A DNA stretch of 62,988 nucleotides from NCBI GenBank assembly GCA_019694165.1, contig JAIBCL010000035.1, positions 1 through 62,988 of the forward strand, read 5' to 3'. The stretch is from Verrucomicrobiaceae bacterium. Lineage in GTDB: Bacteria; Verrucomicrobiota; Verrucomicrobiia; Verrucomicrobiales; Verrucomicrobiaceae. Position numbers and translations under genes: made by a program. Positions 54,501 to 62,139 of this stretch are shown in pieces. The notes beneath the pieces were generated by a model, which did no database searches, was not told the DNA's origin, and saw nothing but the letters and a program-made list of their open reading frames with translations. Numbering within the stretch: position 1 is the first letter of the stretch; each line of letters begins with the position of its first letter.

Positions 54501-56760
54501 CCGCAGCGTAAAGAATCTGGTCATTCCGCGGATCGAAAGCCAGGCTCGTGATGTAGCGGTTCGGCAGCGTGTTGAGGGGATCGAGGTCCTTCCAGTTGTT
54601 ACCGCCGTCGGCAGTGATCCGCACCTGCCCGCTGGCAGTTGCGTAGGCGTACACGTTTGCCGTCGCATCATTCTGAGACCAGGCAAGCGCGGAAATGCTG
54701 TCGTTGAAGAGGTTGGGCGCGCTGCCCGTAGTCATGTCCGGACCATTCGACCGCCACAGGTTCGTGACGGATGGATCTGCGGTGGAGAAGAACGTATCGC
54801 TACGCCACACATTGTTGGTGCCAGCGATCACGATGTTTTCATTGAACGGGTTGATCGCGATCCGCGCGATGAAAGGCGCCGCACTGCTCCTGTCACTGAT
54901 GCCTGAGATCGCGAGCGAGGTCACCGGAGCCGAACCGTCGAGCGTCCTGGTGATGGTCAGATTCTGGCGGGTTATGCCCCAGTGCGTTGCTGGGGAGGTG
55001 GGAGAAATGATGCTTTCTCCGCCGTCGCCGTAGCCGATCCACTGCCAGTTCAAAAAGCCCGTGTGCCGCGAGGAGCCATTGTCCTGCGCGCCGGCCATGG
55101 CGATGGCCTTGTTGCTCGGATCGCTGGAGCCGTAGTAGAACTGGGTGATGTTGAGATTCGTGTTGCAGTTAGACCAGCTCGACATGCCGTCGTCGGTGTA
55201 CCAAATGCCGCCATCATTGCCGATGATGAGACGCGAGTTCCCGCTCGTCCACGCCATCGCGTGCTGGTCGGCGTGAACCGGGCCGAACTCTTGCAGCGGA
55301 TTCATCGAGAGCGTCCACACCGCCGAAGCACCGGGCCTGCCGTCGTATTTCCACATGTTCACCTCGCCGAAGTAGGCCACGCGCGAATCGCTCGGATCGA
55401 CGATCAACTGGTGGGCGTACCAAAGATTCTTCGGCGTGAATGTCTGGTTCACGGGCTGATTCTGCGAATTCAAAACCTGGCGCACCACGGAAGGCGTGGG
55501 AATCTGCGTCCAGGTGATGTTCGCGGGATTGGCCGTGAGAGCGTTGGTCGTCTTCCACATGCCCAGCATGCCGCCGTCATTCACATTCACGGCGGTAAGC
55601 GGATTGGTCGCAGCATCGGTGCGATCTTGGATGCTGACATAGACCACGTTGGGATCAGTCGAGCACATGGCCATCTCGATGCGGCCGATGCCGCCGGGGA
55701 AGTTCGTCGTATTGTCCCACGGTCCGGTGAGCTTTGTCCAGTTGTCACCGCCATCCGTCGTGCGATACACGCCAGAGGTATTGTCGGCAGCCGGACTGCC
55801 GCTGAGATTGCCGAAATTTGTGCTCAAGGCCGCGAACTGATTGTTGTAATTCCCTGGGTCCACTTCCAAGTCGCTCGCCTCGACGCTGGTCGAAGAAACA
55901 ACCGGCAGTACCTTCGTCCACGAGTCACCGCCATTGATCGAGCGATAGACACCGAAGGGCTGCACACCAGGTGCGCCCCCGCCTTTCTGCCCCGGTGGTG
56001 CGGCCGTGGTGGCCATCAGCTTTTGTGGATCCGTCGGATGCACGCGAATCTCGCTGAAGCTCATCCCGCGGAATGTGCTCTCCGCCTTCAGCGTCCACGA
56101 CGCACCGCCATTGATCGAAACCAAAACGCCGCGCCCTGGATACGAAGTGGACAAGACTGACTCGCCCGTGCCCGCGTAGATCACCTGCCCATTCGACGGC
56201 GCGATGGCCAGCGCGCCGATGGTCAGCGTCTCCACCCCGTCCATCTTCGGCGACCACGAGCCGCCAGCGTTCGACGTCTCCCACACGCCGCCGAAGGCCG
56301 TGCCTGCGAACCAGTGATTGCCGTTCGACGGATCGACCGCCAGCGACGTGATGCGCCCCGTCACGTTCGACGCCGGCACCGTCTGACCCGAATTGATCGG
56401 CTCAGGTCCTGCGAAAATCCAGCTGTTGATCACGCCCGGATGTCCCCATGTCGGTGCGCCCGGCGCATAGCCCGCCTTGCGTGCCTTCATCGCGGCCAAG
56501 GTCTGTTGGTTCGCATTCGACATCGCATCCGCCGGAATGTAGCCCAGCGGAAAGAAGCGCTGGTCCAGGAACCACTCCGCGCGTTGCTCCAGCTCTTCCC
56601 CGTCATCTTCCTCCTCTTCGTCCCCCGGATCCTCGGGCGGGTCTCCCGGGTCTCCAGTGATGATCGGAACATCCGCCCGAGCCCGACCGGGGATCGAAGC
56701 GGTTCCACCAAAGGCGAGCAGGGCGATGATGACGGACGCGGAAGCGAAGCGGGTTTTCAT
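48592..56760 (-). CDS. Giant secreted protein: BNR propeller, Ig-like domains and beta-helix repeats
   Basis: A 2722-residue protein from the ATG at 56760. It has a signal peptide (SVIIALLAFGGTASI), an acidic stretch (about 37-60), and a sortilin/BNR-type beta-propeller to about 870 (ITSLAVDPSNGNHWFAGTAF, VYRTTDGGDNWTKL, VYRSINGGDSWTKV). A pre-peptidase-like domain lies at 870-997, two Ig-like domains at 1000-1233 (PPSVAITYPTANSSV; PPTVAVVAPADGSI), and a long beta-helix of about 1230-2580 made of six clear repeats of 125-150 residues, each with the pattern GNVFNNAG then RCDAG. The last 130 residues (calcium-type loop NADPDGDGVTNLMEYA, then a beta-rich end) match the C-terminus of the giant protein at 5074. 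No autotransporter barrel is seen. It is divergent from an ECF sigma gene. Probable surface adhesin or matrix protein. Confidence 0.85.
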   Translation of the reverse strand: MKTRFASASVIIALLAFGGTASIPGRARADVPIITGDPGDPPEDPGDEEEEDDGEELEQRAEWFLDQRFFPLGYIPADAMSNANQQTLAAMKARKAGYAPGAPTWGHPGVINSWIFAGPEPINSGQTVPASNVTGRITSLAVDPSNGNHWFAGTAFGGVWETSNAGGSWSPKMDGVETLTIGALAIAPSNGQVIYAGTGESVLSTSYPGRGVLVSINGGASWTLKAESTFRGMSFSEIRVHPTDPQKLMATTAAPPGQKGGGAPGVQPFGVYRSINGGDSWTKVLPVVSSTSVEASDLEVDPGNYNNQFAALSTNFGNLSGSPAADNTSGVYRTTDGGDNWTKLTGPWDNTTNFPGGIGRIEMAMCSTDPNVVYVSIQDRTDAATNPLTAVNVNDGGMLGMWKTTNALTANPANITWTQIPTPSVVRQVLNSQNQPVNQTFTPKNLWYAHQLIVDPSDSRVAYFGEVNMWKYDGRPGASAVWTLSMNPLQEFGPVHADQHAMAWTSGNSRLIIGNDGGIWYTDDGMSSWSNCNTNLNITQFYYGSSDPSNKAIAMAGAQDNGSSRHTGFLNWQWIGYGDGGESIISPTSPATHWGITRQNLTITRTLDGSAPVTSLAISGISDRSSAAPFIARIAINPFNENIVIAGTNNVWRSDTFFSTADPSVTNLWRSNGPDMTTGSAPNLFNDSISALAWSQNDATANVYAYATASGQVRITADGGNNWKDLDPLNTLPNRYITSLAFDPRNDQILYAAVSGFNAGTPTAPGHVFKTGNARDPQPTWIDLNLPADIPCNGIAIDAGQPHIIYVGTDSGLWQCEQQPGGGTDWFHYGSAQGVPNIPVMDVKFHRAGRRVLAFTHGRGLLVADLIPPNDSVGAAQELLGSSGSMQGSNVNATHEGGEPVHRAGTSGTHSIWYKWTPATGGTAVVGTGGTNFHSVMAVYLSGGAENSWNYLNLPPVATADGANSQITFNATAGATYFVAVDGATANDVGEVTIGWSIADSTPPSVAITYPTANSSVQSLAYISGTSADNGGVDHVDLTLYQNGDFWNGSAWTSTTTAIRVPVSTGGYWSYYNLPTGGDARSGQYLVFAHSVDLAGNISPIVTGVNSFNFFVDRDPPTVAVVAPADGSIIDTISYGFNGTANDPTALSRVVLFIRRVSDYTYWTGSGWVEDPYQANLSSSYNNSSHTWVCTSPLPVPGGSLGNGAYTFIALAIDNAGNATQNDSNVTVDYHTIYTWTGATFRDGDPNNDSHFWGTPENWFPVGVPDVNDIAVIDNGDEVLSSISRTVYGMRLLSGRLSFTNGPGPSGTLTTNGISIWSNAGIFGNWINQAGATLAIQGPGIKDMWANGTVVENSGYIRWTGGSTGFLRGTGGGCTMNNMAGATFEIASDGSPFENYNGGNVFNNAGTFIRTGGTGSSNIHEWTFNNSGVIRCDAGMLQFDGLATLNAGTSFAGTAPIILNGTELTYADFTIQPGAVVRLTGGSLTGMPVGGAAITGTLEWQAGYFGGVLNIPSGSILNMTTAAFKEMNGGTVINNAGTVNWSDGLVRGTGGNCTVNNLAGATYNLTTDGTPFENYNGGNVFNNAGTFARTGGANPVSFHAWSFNNTGTIRCNVSALQFDTTLNLNAGTLLRGAGQIKFNGDVNLNSAVTIEQTTSVVLVGGALNSTATALVNGTLEWTAGYVNGTLTIPPPSVLNLTGATIKDMGGGAVINNAGTVSWSGGPGGFLRGTGGNCVVNNLAGANWNLTVDGAPFENYNGGNVFNNAGTFARTGGANLSSVHEWTFNNTGTVRCDAGALWFESTTNINAGSLFTGSAAIRFNSAINANAPFTIAAGTDLRMVGGELNCAVGMSFSGELVCIDGSINGTLTVPTGSVLDIAGGSGHGINLGAGGTTINNAGTINWDNDRLLGYGGGCVVNNLASGVYNLLRDGSPFQNFNGGHVFNNAGLLVKKAGGGTTSLNSWLYNNTGTVRCEAGTLALEADVNLNAGSLLNGPSPIRFNGNIFANATFTIASGTDVRMAGGNLNGAPVSASFSGHLVCWDGSINGTFTVPSGSVLDIAGGPGHGINLGAGGTTINNAGTINWDNDRLLGYGGNCSVNNLATGVYNLLRDGSPFQNFNGGNVFNNAGLLVKTGGAGTTSLNSWLYNNTGVIRCDTGALALEADVNVNAGSTFSGPALIRFNGNILANAPFTIVAGTTVRMVGGSLNCAPAMSFTGRLVCWDGSINGTLNVPLGSVLDLTGGDGHAVALGAYGTVVNNAGTINWDCDRLLGYAGGCTVNNLASGVYNFLRDGTPFQNYNAGHVFNNAGAIIKTGGSGVTHLNSWTFVNTYKIVSNSGSLTFDGGELDLNAGGLMMGLSDIHLSDGTTVLRGETLSLGGHVIIDGGNLTGHADGTGALAGGRWDWTGGTWNGVIKIAPSTNVFLSGNGGRFLSQSAVIDNYGTVTAEGGGYVRGYAFCYFNNRTGGEFIPGGVAFTNYAAGNYFTNDGTVTVGSPVGMWDLDWDFTQGSTGRLNLDIGGTAAGTEFDQVNFHGAVTLGGALNVSLRNSYVPPLGATYAVLTYPSHSGTFATFSAPGTFLSRTYNAGNLTLTSVNAPANLAEWKDAYFGAGSPESADNADPDGDGVTNLMEYATGKNPLSSSPEDTPLGPPSGGFFEFFYTRNVIALNELTFAVEWRDDLSTGTWSTAGVTAPTIVSSNGSIQQVKVLVPTGGNDRRFVHLKVTRS
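49700..52700. repeat. Tandem coding repeats of the giant protein beta-helix
   Basis: Six repeats of about 400-500 bases, recognisable by the translated blocks VFNNAG and RCDAG. Units around 50386-50660 and 50930-51200 are very similar at the DNA level, which points to a recent duplication, whereas the outer units are more diverged. Boundaries are approximate. Confidence 0.75.
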
Positions 56761-57017
56761 AAGCAGCAAATGTCAGGGGGCAGTTTTCACGGGGTGAAAG
56801 CGACACATGGAAAAGGCTCATTTTTGAACCGTGCCGGGAAATACCAGGGATACAACCATCCCGCCCCGGCGGAGTGAGGCAGACTTGATGTGATCGACGT
56901 TTTCATCGTCTGCTTGGGCAGTGAACGCATGGTTTCATCAGTCCTCTCCGCGGAAGCCGGGAAATGTTTCATTTCTCCTGGAAAAAAGCTCCTCACCCGG
57001 AAAGTTTGGTGGTGCTC

Positions 57018-57773
57018 ATGCCACACGATCCCCCTCCAGACCACCCGGCAGGGACGCCGAAGAAATCCGGATTCCCCACCACGAGCTGGACGCTGGTGAA
57101 GCGCATCCAGCGAGGCGCGCCGGAGGATGCGCAGCGCGCGCTGGAGGAGGTGTGCCGCGCCTACTGGTATCCCGTTTACTCATGGCTGCGCCGCAACGGC
57201 CAGGCGCAGCATGACGCGGAGGACCTCACGCAGGCGTTTTTCATGAAGCTGATCGAGGACCAGTCCATCAATCGCGCGCAGATGGAGCGCGGACGTCTGC
57301 GCGCCTTCCTCCTCGGCGTGCTGAAGCGCACGCTGTCAGATCACTACCACCGGCAGCACGCCCTGAAGCGTGGCGGCGCGGCACAGGTGATCTCGTTCGA
57401 GGATCAGGATGCCGAGGCGCGCTACAAGCTCGAACCGGCCGACCCGCGCAGTCCGGACGCCATTTTCGACCGCGCCTGGGCGCGGCGCGTGCTGGAATCC
57501 GCCGAGGCGAAATTGGGCGAGGAATGCACTGTGGCAGGAGATGGTGAGGTGTTTGATTCTCTGCGCGAGTTTCTGCCGCTTGGCGACAATGCCACGCCGT
57601 ACCGCAAGGTCGCCGAAAAGCTGAAGATCGAGGAAGGCACCCTGCGGCTGCAAATCCACCGCATGAGAAAGCGCTACCGGAAGCACATCGAGGACGAGAT
57701 CGCGCAGACCGTCAGCGATCCCGCCGAGCAAAAAGCCGAGCTGGAGCACTTGATGGCTGCGTTGGGGCGCTGA
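57018..57773 (+). CDS. ECF-type RNA polymerase sigma factor, paired with Ser/Thr kinase
   Basis: A 251-residue sigma-70 family protein from the ATG at 57018. Region 2 is at about 40-105 (VCRAYWYPVYSWLRRNG, HDAEDLTQAFFMKL, RAFLLGVLKRTLSDHYHRQ) and region 4 at about 185-225 (YRKVAEKLKIEEGTLRLQIH, RMRKRYRKHIEDEI). Thr71 sits in region 2.2 right after the acidic pair. It is paralogous to the factor at 4263. In related systems (ECF43, EcfP/PknT in Vibrio) the sigma factor is switched on by threonine phosphorylation by a cognate kinase instead of by an anti-sigma factor; here a kinase gene is tail-to-tail with zero bases between stop codons, and no anti-sigma gene is seen. Confidence 0.92.
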   Translation: MPHDPPPDHPAGTPKKSGFPTTSWTLVKRIQRGAPEDAQRALEEVCRAYWYPVYSWLRRNGQAQHDAEDLTQAFFMKLIEDQSINRAQMERGRLRAFLLGVLKRTLSDHYHRQHALKRGGAAQVISFEDQDAEARYKLEPADPRSPDAIFDRAWARRVLESAEAKLGEECTVAGDGEVFDSLREFLPLGDNATPYRKVAEKLKIEEGTLRLQIHRMRKRYRKHIEDEIAQTVSDPAEQKAELEHLMAALGR

Positions 57774-60700
57774 TCAGCGGAATTCCCGAATGCGCACGTT
57801 TCGGTAGAATGCCTCGCCAGTCCAGTCTTGTAGGGCAACGCGCCCCTTCTTCACATTCACAAATCCTTTGCCGATCTGCGCCGTCTCCAGTCCATCGAGC
57901 ACAGACGGATCAGCAAGATCGTAGCTGCACACGAGCTTGTCATTGATCCACTGCTGCACCTTCGTCCCCTGCACGAGCAGCCGCGCCGTGTTCCATTCGC
58001 CGGCTGGTCGCGCGGCCGACTGCGATGGAGGTTTCACATTGAAGGCAGCGCCGCAGTGTTTCGAGGGCGGAGCCGGAATGTTCTCGTCCATCAAGTTGAA
58101 CTCCACCGCATGGAGTGGATGATCGACCATGCCGTCCTCGGCTACGCGGTAGAAAATGCCGCCATTGCCCTGCGGATTGACGCGCCAGTCGAGCGTCAGA
58201 TCGAAGTCGCCAAACTCTTCGCGCGTCAGCACTGCCGAATATCCCTTTCCTGTCATCGCGCCATCGACCACGCGCCAGCCGCCGGGCGGAGACGAGCCGT
58301 CCAGCGCGAGCCAGCCCTCGAGTGACTTGCCGTCGAACAGCGGACGGAAGCCATCTCCTGCTGGCGAACTACGAATCTCGCGAACGGTGGCCTTGTGCAC
58401 GATCATGCCTACATCCAGCGTGCCGACGCCGACATGGCTCGCGTTGTTCAGCTTAAATACGCCCACCGGATCGGAGAGACGCTTTAAGTCGCCGCCGTAC
58501 CGAGCGATCTCACTGCCATCTACGAAGGCGCGCAGGGAGTCTCTGCGGACTTCGACCAAGGATCGATGGCGATCACCTGGTTTGAGTCTGTTAAGGACGC
58601 CAATGCCTTCTGTGCGCGGCCCATTGCCAGGTTCCACGCCGTCAAGAGCCGGCCCGAACGCGGGTGGCGGCAGCAATCGCCAGTCCAGCCAATGATCAGG
58701 CACGGCAAGCACCTGCATTACATAGCCTGACGCCCCGTCTTCCACGGTGAACTCTATTTCGTAGTCGTATTCGGCCGGAGGGGCATATGGAAACTCGAGA
58801 CGACCCGCCGTCCTCGCACGTTGTGAACGCACGCCGCCTTCCGTCGCGACTTTCCACTCGCTGTTGATGGCATCACGCTTCACGTCCACCAGCGAAAGAA
58901 GGTCGATGACCCTCGCGCCGGCTGTGGCACTCAACGGCTTGTCCAGCGGCACATACTCGACATGGCGGAACCAGCCGTTCTTGTTTGCCACAATCATCAC
59001 GCTGCCCGGTGCACTGAGCGTCGAGTCGCGGATCGTCTCCAGCACGTCGCCATCGAGCGACACCGTCAACGCATCGCCCACCGCGCGCAGTTCCAACCGC
59101 GCCCAGTCGTCAGGGCCGTAAGCGCGAGGCAACGGCCAGGCTTTGATCGCCCGTCCCTTGCCGTGCTCGGAAACCGACAGATCAAGCATGCCGCCATAAA
59201 GCTGAAGCCGATAAAAGTCACCGGGGCCTTCGGTCCAATTGTAGCGCAGACGCAGTTGAGCGTATTCCGCATCGGGATTCACGCGAACCTCCGCCCGGAG
59301 AATTGAATCGCGGCTGCGTGGCTGGGCCCAGTTCAGCATTCCCTTGTCAGTTTCGTCGCCGAGGACCACTGCGCCATTCTCCCACCGCACCGCTTTCTCT
59401 TTCGGAATCTTATCCGGCGCATCCCAAAGCCTGATCGCGCGGGCCTCGGGCGCAGGCACGTTTTCAGTGATCACTTCGTTTGGCCCATCACCCAGAATCT
59501 TGAGGGCGATGTCCTTGATCTTCCCTCCTCCTTCCGTCTCGCTCGGGGCGACGAGGGCGATGTCTCCGATTCCGGCAGCAACCTCGTCGCGCACCTCCAT
59601 GAGCTTCGCTCCGTCGCCCATGATGGTGATGAGATTCCCCTGAATGGAAACTTCAAGATGGAGCGCACCATCTTTTGCCTGCGCGAGGTCGAGCGGCACT
59701 TTGCCCAGATCGGTGTCCTCGCGCTTTGATGAGACAAGGTGCTTGACCCTTCGCAAGGTCAGCCACTCACGGTGGACGTCCAGGAAGAATTCAAGATCGC
59801 CTCCTGTATGCAGCACTGCAGCGACGGGCCGTCCATTCATGGGAGGCCGGACCGTCGCCCGGAACGCCATGTCGTGCACCTTGCCATTTCCGCCTGCCAG
59901 CCGGCAGAGATAGAGGCGCTCTGGTGTGACGGTCAGCCATCCGTCCTTCAACTCCAGGCCCTTGATTCCGGAGCGTGCCACCGCCTCTGGCGTATCGAGG
60001 AGCTTGATCCATTCGTTGCGCGGAAGCGATGACGACGAGAGGGCGGGTGTATTCGTCTTGATCTTTTCCCGCGCCGGCAGCGACGCGTGCCCGTGTCGGT
60101 GCCCGAGAATAAACCATCCGCCCACGCCGACTACGACCATCGCGACCACCGCAGCCGAGATCAGTTTGGGCCTTCCGAGATGACTTCCCTGCTTCAAGGC
60201 AGCGGATGGATTCGCCGGAGCCGCGCTGCCGGTTGCCACTGCATCCAGTTCGCGTCGAAACTCCGCCGTGCTTTGAAAGCGTTCGGCCGGATCTGTCTCC
60301 AGCGCTTTGCAAATCAACGCATCGAAGCGCGTGCCGAGTTCCGGCCGACAGCGCGAAGGAAGCTTGAACATCACCCGCGGCACGTCACCCGTGAGCATCT
60401 GGTAGAGCATCACGCCGAGCGAGTAGATGTCCGCGCGATGATCGACCATGGCGCCCGGCGTCAGTTGCTCCGGTGCGGCAAACTCCTGCGTGCCCATCGC
60501 CACGTTCGTGCGCGTGATGCCGCTTTGCATCGAGTGGCCGGTAATCTTCGCCAGACCAAAGTCAGCCACCTTGATCCGGCCCTCGCCATCGATCAGCACG
60601 TTCGCCGGCTTGATGTCGCGATGGATCACACCCCGGCTGTGAGCGTAGTCGAGAGCCTCGCACAGAGCCTTTGTGATGCGCACAGCCTCACCCACAGGCA

Positions 60701-61109
60701 GCGGACCTTCGCTCTCGATGCGGCGCGCCACATCGGTGCCATCGATGAACTCCATCACAAAATAGAGCAATCCGCCGCTCGTCTCGCCAAAGTCATGCAC
60801 GGCCACGATGCCTGGATGGGACAGTTTCGCCATCGTCTCCGCCTCGTGCTGAAAGCGCTCGCGAAAATTCAGCGCATCATCCGACACCTCCGGCGGCAGC
60901 ACTTTGATCGCCACCAGTCTCCGCAATGACTTCTGCCGCGCCTGATAAACCGCGCCCATCCCGCCGCGACCGACGATTTCCAGCACCTCATACTGCGGCA
61001 GCATCGCCTGAAGCTCTTCCACGGGCGGTGGCTGCCAGACACCCGGCGCTCCCGCGCGTGGACTTCCCATGGGACGCGCGTCAGAGGTCTTCTGGTCATC
61101 CGGAAGCAT
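57774..61109 (-). CDS. Transmembrane Ser/Thr protein kinase with extracellular LamG/DUF1080-like tail
   Basis: An 1111-residue protein from the ATG at 61109 (a GTG at 61127 is possible). The Hanks-type kinase domain is at about 43-290: Gly-loop GRGGMGAVYQA, Lys69 in VAIKVL, catalytic HRDIKPAN (163-170), DFG (183-185) and APEQ. One membrane helix follows at 316-335 (LISAAVVAMVVVGVGGWFIL). The outer part has several concanavalin/LamG-like modules, with a segment IDLLSLVDVKR...HRSLVEVRR shared with the truncated gene at the left edge, and a C-terminal DUF1080-like domain at about 920-1111 (PLFDGKSLEGWL, GGIFYRV). Inferred role: sense an extracellular ligand, probably a glycan, and phosphorylate the adjacent ECF sigma factor. 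Confidence 0.92.
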   Translation of the reverse strand: MLPDDQKTSDARPMGSPRAGAPGVWQPPPVEELQAMLPQYEVLEIVGRGGMGAVYQARQKSLRRLVAIKVLPPEVSDDALNFRERFQHEAETMAKLSHPGIVAVHDFGETSGGLLYFVMEFIDGTDVARRIESEGPLPVGEAVRITKALCEALDYAHSRGVIHRDIKPANVLIDGEGRIKVADFGLAKITGHSMQSGITRTNVAMGTQEFAAPEQLTPGAMVDHRADIYSLGVMLYQMLTGDVPRVMFKLPSRCRPELGTRFDALICKALETDPAERFQSTAEFRRELDAVATGSAAPANPSAALKQGSHLGRPKLISAAVVAMVVVGVGGWFILGHRHGHASLPAREKIKTNTPALSSSSLPRNEWIKLLDTPEAVARSGIKGLELKDGWLTVTPERLYLCRLAGGNGKVHDMAFRATVRPPMNGRPVAAVLHTGGDLEFFLDVHREWLTLRRVKHLVSSKREDTDLGKVPLDLAQAKDGALHLEVSIQGNLITIMGDGAKLMEVRDEVAAGIGDIALVAPSETEGGGKIKDIALKILGDGPNEVITENVPAPEARAIRLWDAPDKIPKEKAVRWENGAVVLGDETDKGMLNWAQPRSRDSILRAEVRVNPDAEYAQLRLRYNWTEGPGDFYRLQLYGGMLDLSVSEHGKGRAIKAWPLPRAYGPDDWARLELRAVGDALTVSLDGDVLETIRDSTLSAPGSVMIVANKNGWFRHVEYVPLDKPLSATAGARVIDLLSLVDVKRDAINSEWKVATEGGVRSQRARTAGRLEFPYAPPAEYDYEIEFTVEDGASGYVMQVLAVPDHWLDWRLLPPPAFGPALDGVEPGNGPRTEGIGVLNRLKPGDRHRSLVEVRRDSLRAFVDGSEIARYGGDLKRLSDPVGVFKLNNASHVGVGTLDVGMIVHKATVREIRSSPAGDGFRPLFDGKSLEGWLALDGSSPPGGWRVVDGAMTGKGYSAVLTREEFGDFDLTLDWRVNPQGNGGIFYRVAEDGMVDHPLHAVEFNLMDENIPAPPSKHCGAAFNVKPPSQSAARPAGEWNTARLLVQGTKVQQWINDKLVCSYDLADPSVLDGLETAQIGKGFVNVKKGRVALQDWTGEAFYRNVRIREFR

Positions 61110-61209
61110 GGTCCCGATTCTGCGCACCGATCAGGCGAGGCGCAAGGGCATTCAAGAGTGGTGCAACCCCGCCCGGCTGCCTGCCATGCACTCGAGAATG
61201 CATGGCGTA

Positions 61210-61362
61210 TTCGATGCGAAAGCCATCCGCCGCATCCAGGACGGCTCCATCAATGTGAAGCCGCTGCTCAGCGCCGTCGCAAAACTCGAAGACGGCGCCA
61301 GATGGTTCCAGCGGCTTTACGACAACAAGGAAGGCCTTCTCATAGTCGTGCTCACTCCCTGA
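61210..61362 (+). pseudogene. C-terminal remnant of a zinc-type alcohol dehydrogenase
   Basis: The last 50 codons read FDAKAIRRIQDGSINVKPLL, then AKLEDGARWFQRL and a final YDNKEGLLIVVLTP. This is the usual end of medium-chain Zn-dependent alcohol or sorbitol dehydrogenases. The other ~300 residues (catalytic and Rossmann domains) are absent; upstream is the kinase gene start. The stop codon TGA overlaps the first bases of a MITE-like element. Confidence 0.65.
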
Positions 61363-61637
61363 GAGCCTGTCCGGTAAAAGAATCGAGATACCGCACTGAC
61401 ACCCACAGGTGTCGGGGCAAACCGTTGTCGTCCCCCTCGCCCCAGCCCTTTCGGTTCGCGGCGCTTCGCTAGCCCGCCCAGTGGCAGACGGAACAGAACG
61501 AACTGCCGCTCGACCTGCAATGTCCGCTTTTCCTTGGCGCGGTAGCGCCATCACCTCCCTCTCCCTTGGGGAGAGGGCTGGGGTGACGGGGTGGATTTCT
61601 CGAAGTTCGAGCGCATTGCCGGATAGGCTCTGAGAGG
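61361..61637. mobile_element. MITE-like hairpin element with imperfect terminal inverted repeats
   Basis: The ends AGAGCCTGTCCGGTAA (left) and the complement of the right end, AGAGCCTATCCGGCAA, match at 14 of 16 positions. Between them are internal palindromes at 61398-61413 (GACACC/GGTGTC), 61535-61550 (TGGCGC/GCGCCA), 61557-61577 (CCCTCTCC/GGAGAGGG) and 61599-61611 (CTCGAA/TTCGAG). No coding frame of note is inside, so it would be non-autonomous. No target-site duplication was identified with confidence. Confidence 0.6.
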
Positions 61638-61679
61638 CTCCCTATCTTCCAGCCCTCATGCACCTTGGAATGCCCGAAT

Positions 61680-62010
61680 TCACCCGAATTCCCCGACTGA
61701 TTGGAGCGAATCTTTGGTCACATGGCGCGATTATCGGGCAAAGGATGCCGTTTCTTCAGCCGTGGAATACGATTTTTCTGATAATGAATCCGATCTTGCG
61801 GCTGAAGAATCGGTTATTTCAGCTCGATTGCTCGATTCTTTCTCCCCTTGTTTCGATTCTTCCGGCTCTAAAAGCGATTTGTTCGGCTGAAAACCGGAGT
61901 GTTGCAGGTCAGGAATCGCATTAAATGGCAGGTAAATCGCTCTCTTCTGTCGCATAATCGCGATCCAGGGGCGGGGAATCGCGCTGTTTGAGGTCGAAAT
62001 CGAGCTGCCG
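61680..62010. promoter_or_regulatory. Cluster of AATCG/CGATT motifs
   Basis: Twelve copies of AATCG or its complement CGATT occur between about 61718 and 62002, against about 0.6 expected by chance for a 5-mer on both strands in 285 bases. The stretch is more AT-rich than its surroundings and holds no recognised gene. It lies downstream of the small regulator-like gene at 62140; more copies lie just upstream of that gene (62618, 62635, 62650). Confidence 0.5.
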
Positions 62011-62139
62011 GGCGGCGGAAAGACATGCCGTCACCCCACATTCGCGAGCTGAGGCCCCGAAGTCGGGGTGCCTCAGGCCCGCATTTCGGCTTTCAGGCAT
62101 CGAACGGCCGGGAGAAGCGCCGGATCGGGAGGTTCCCGT

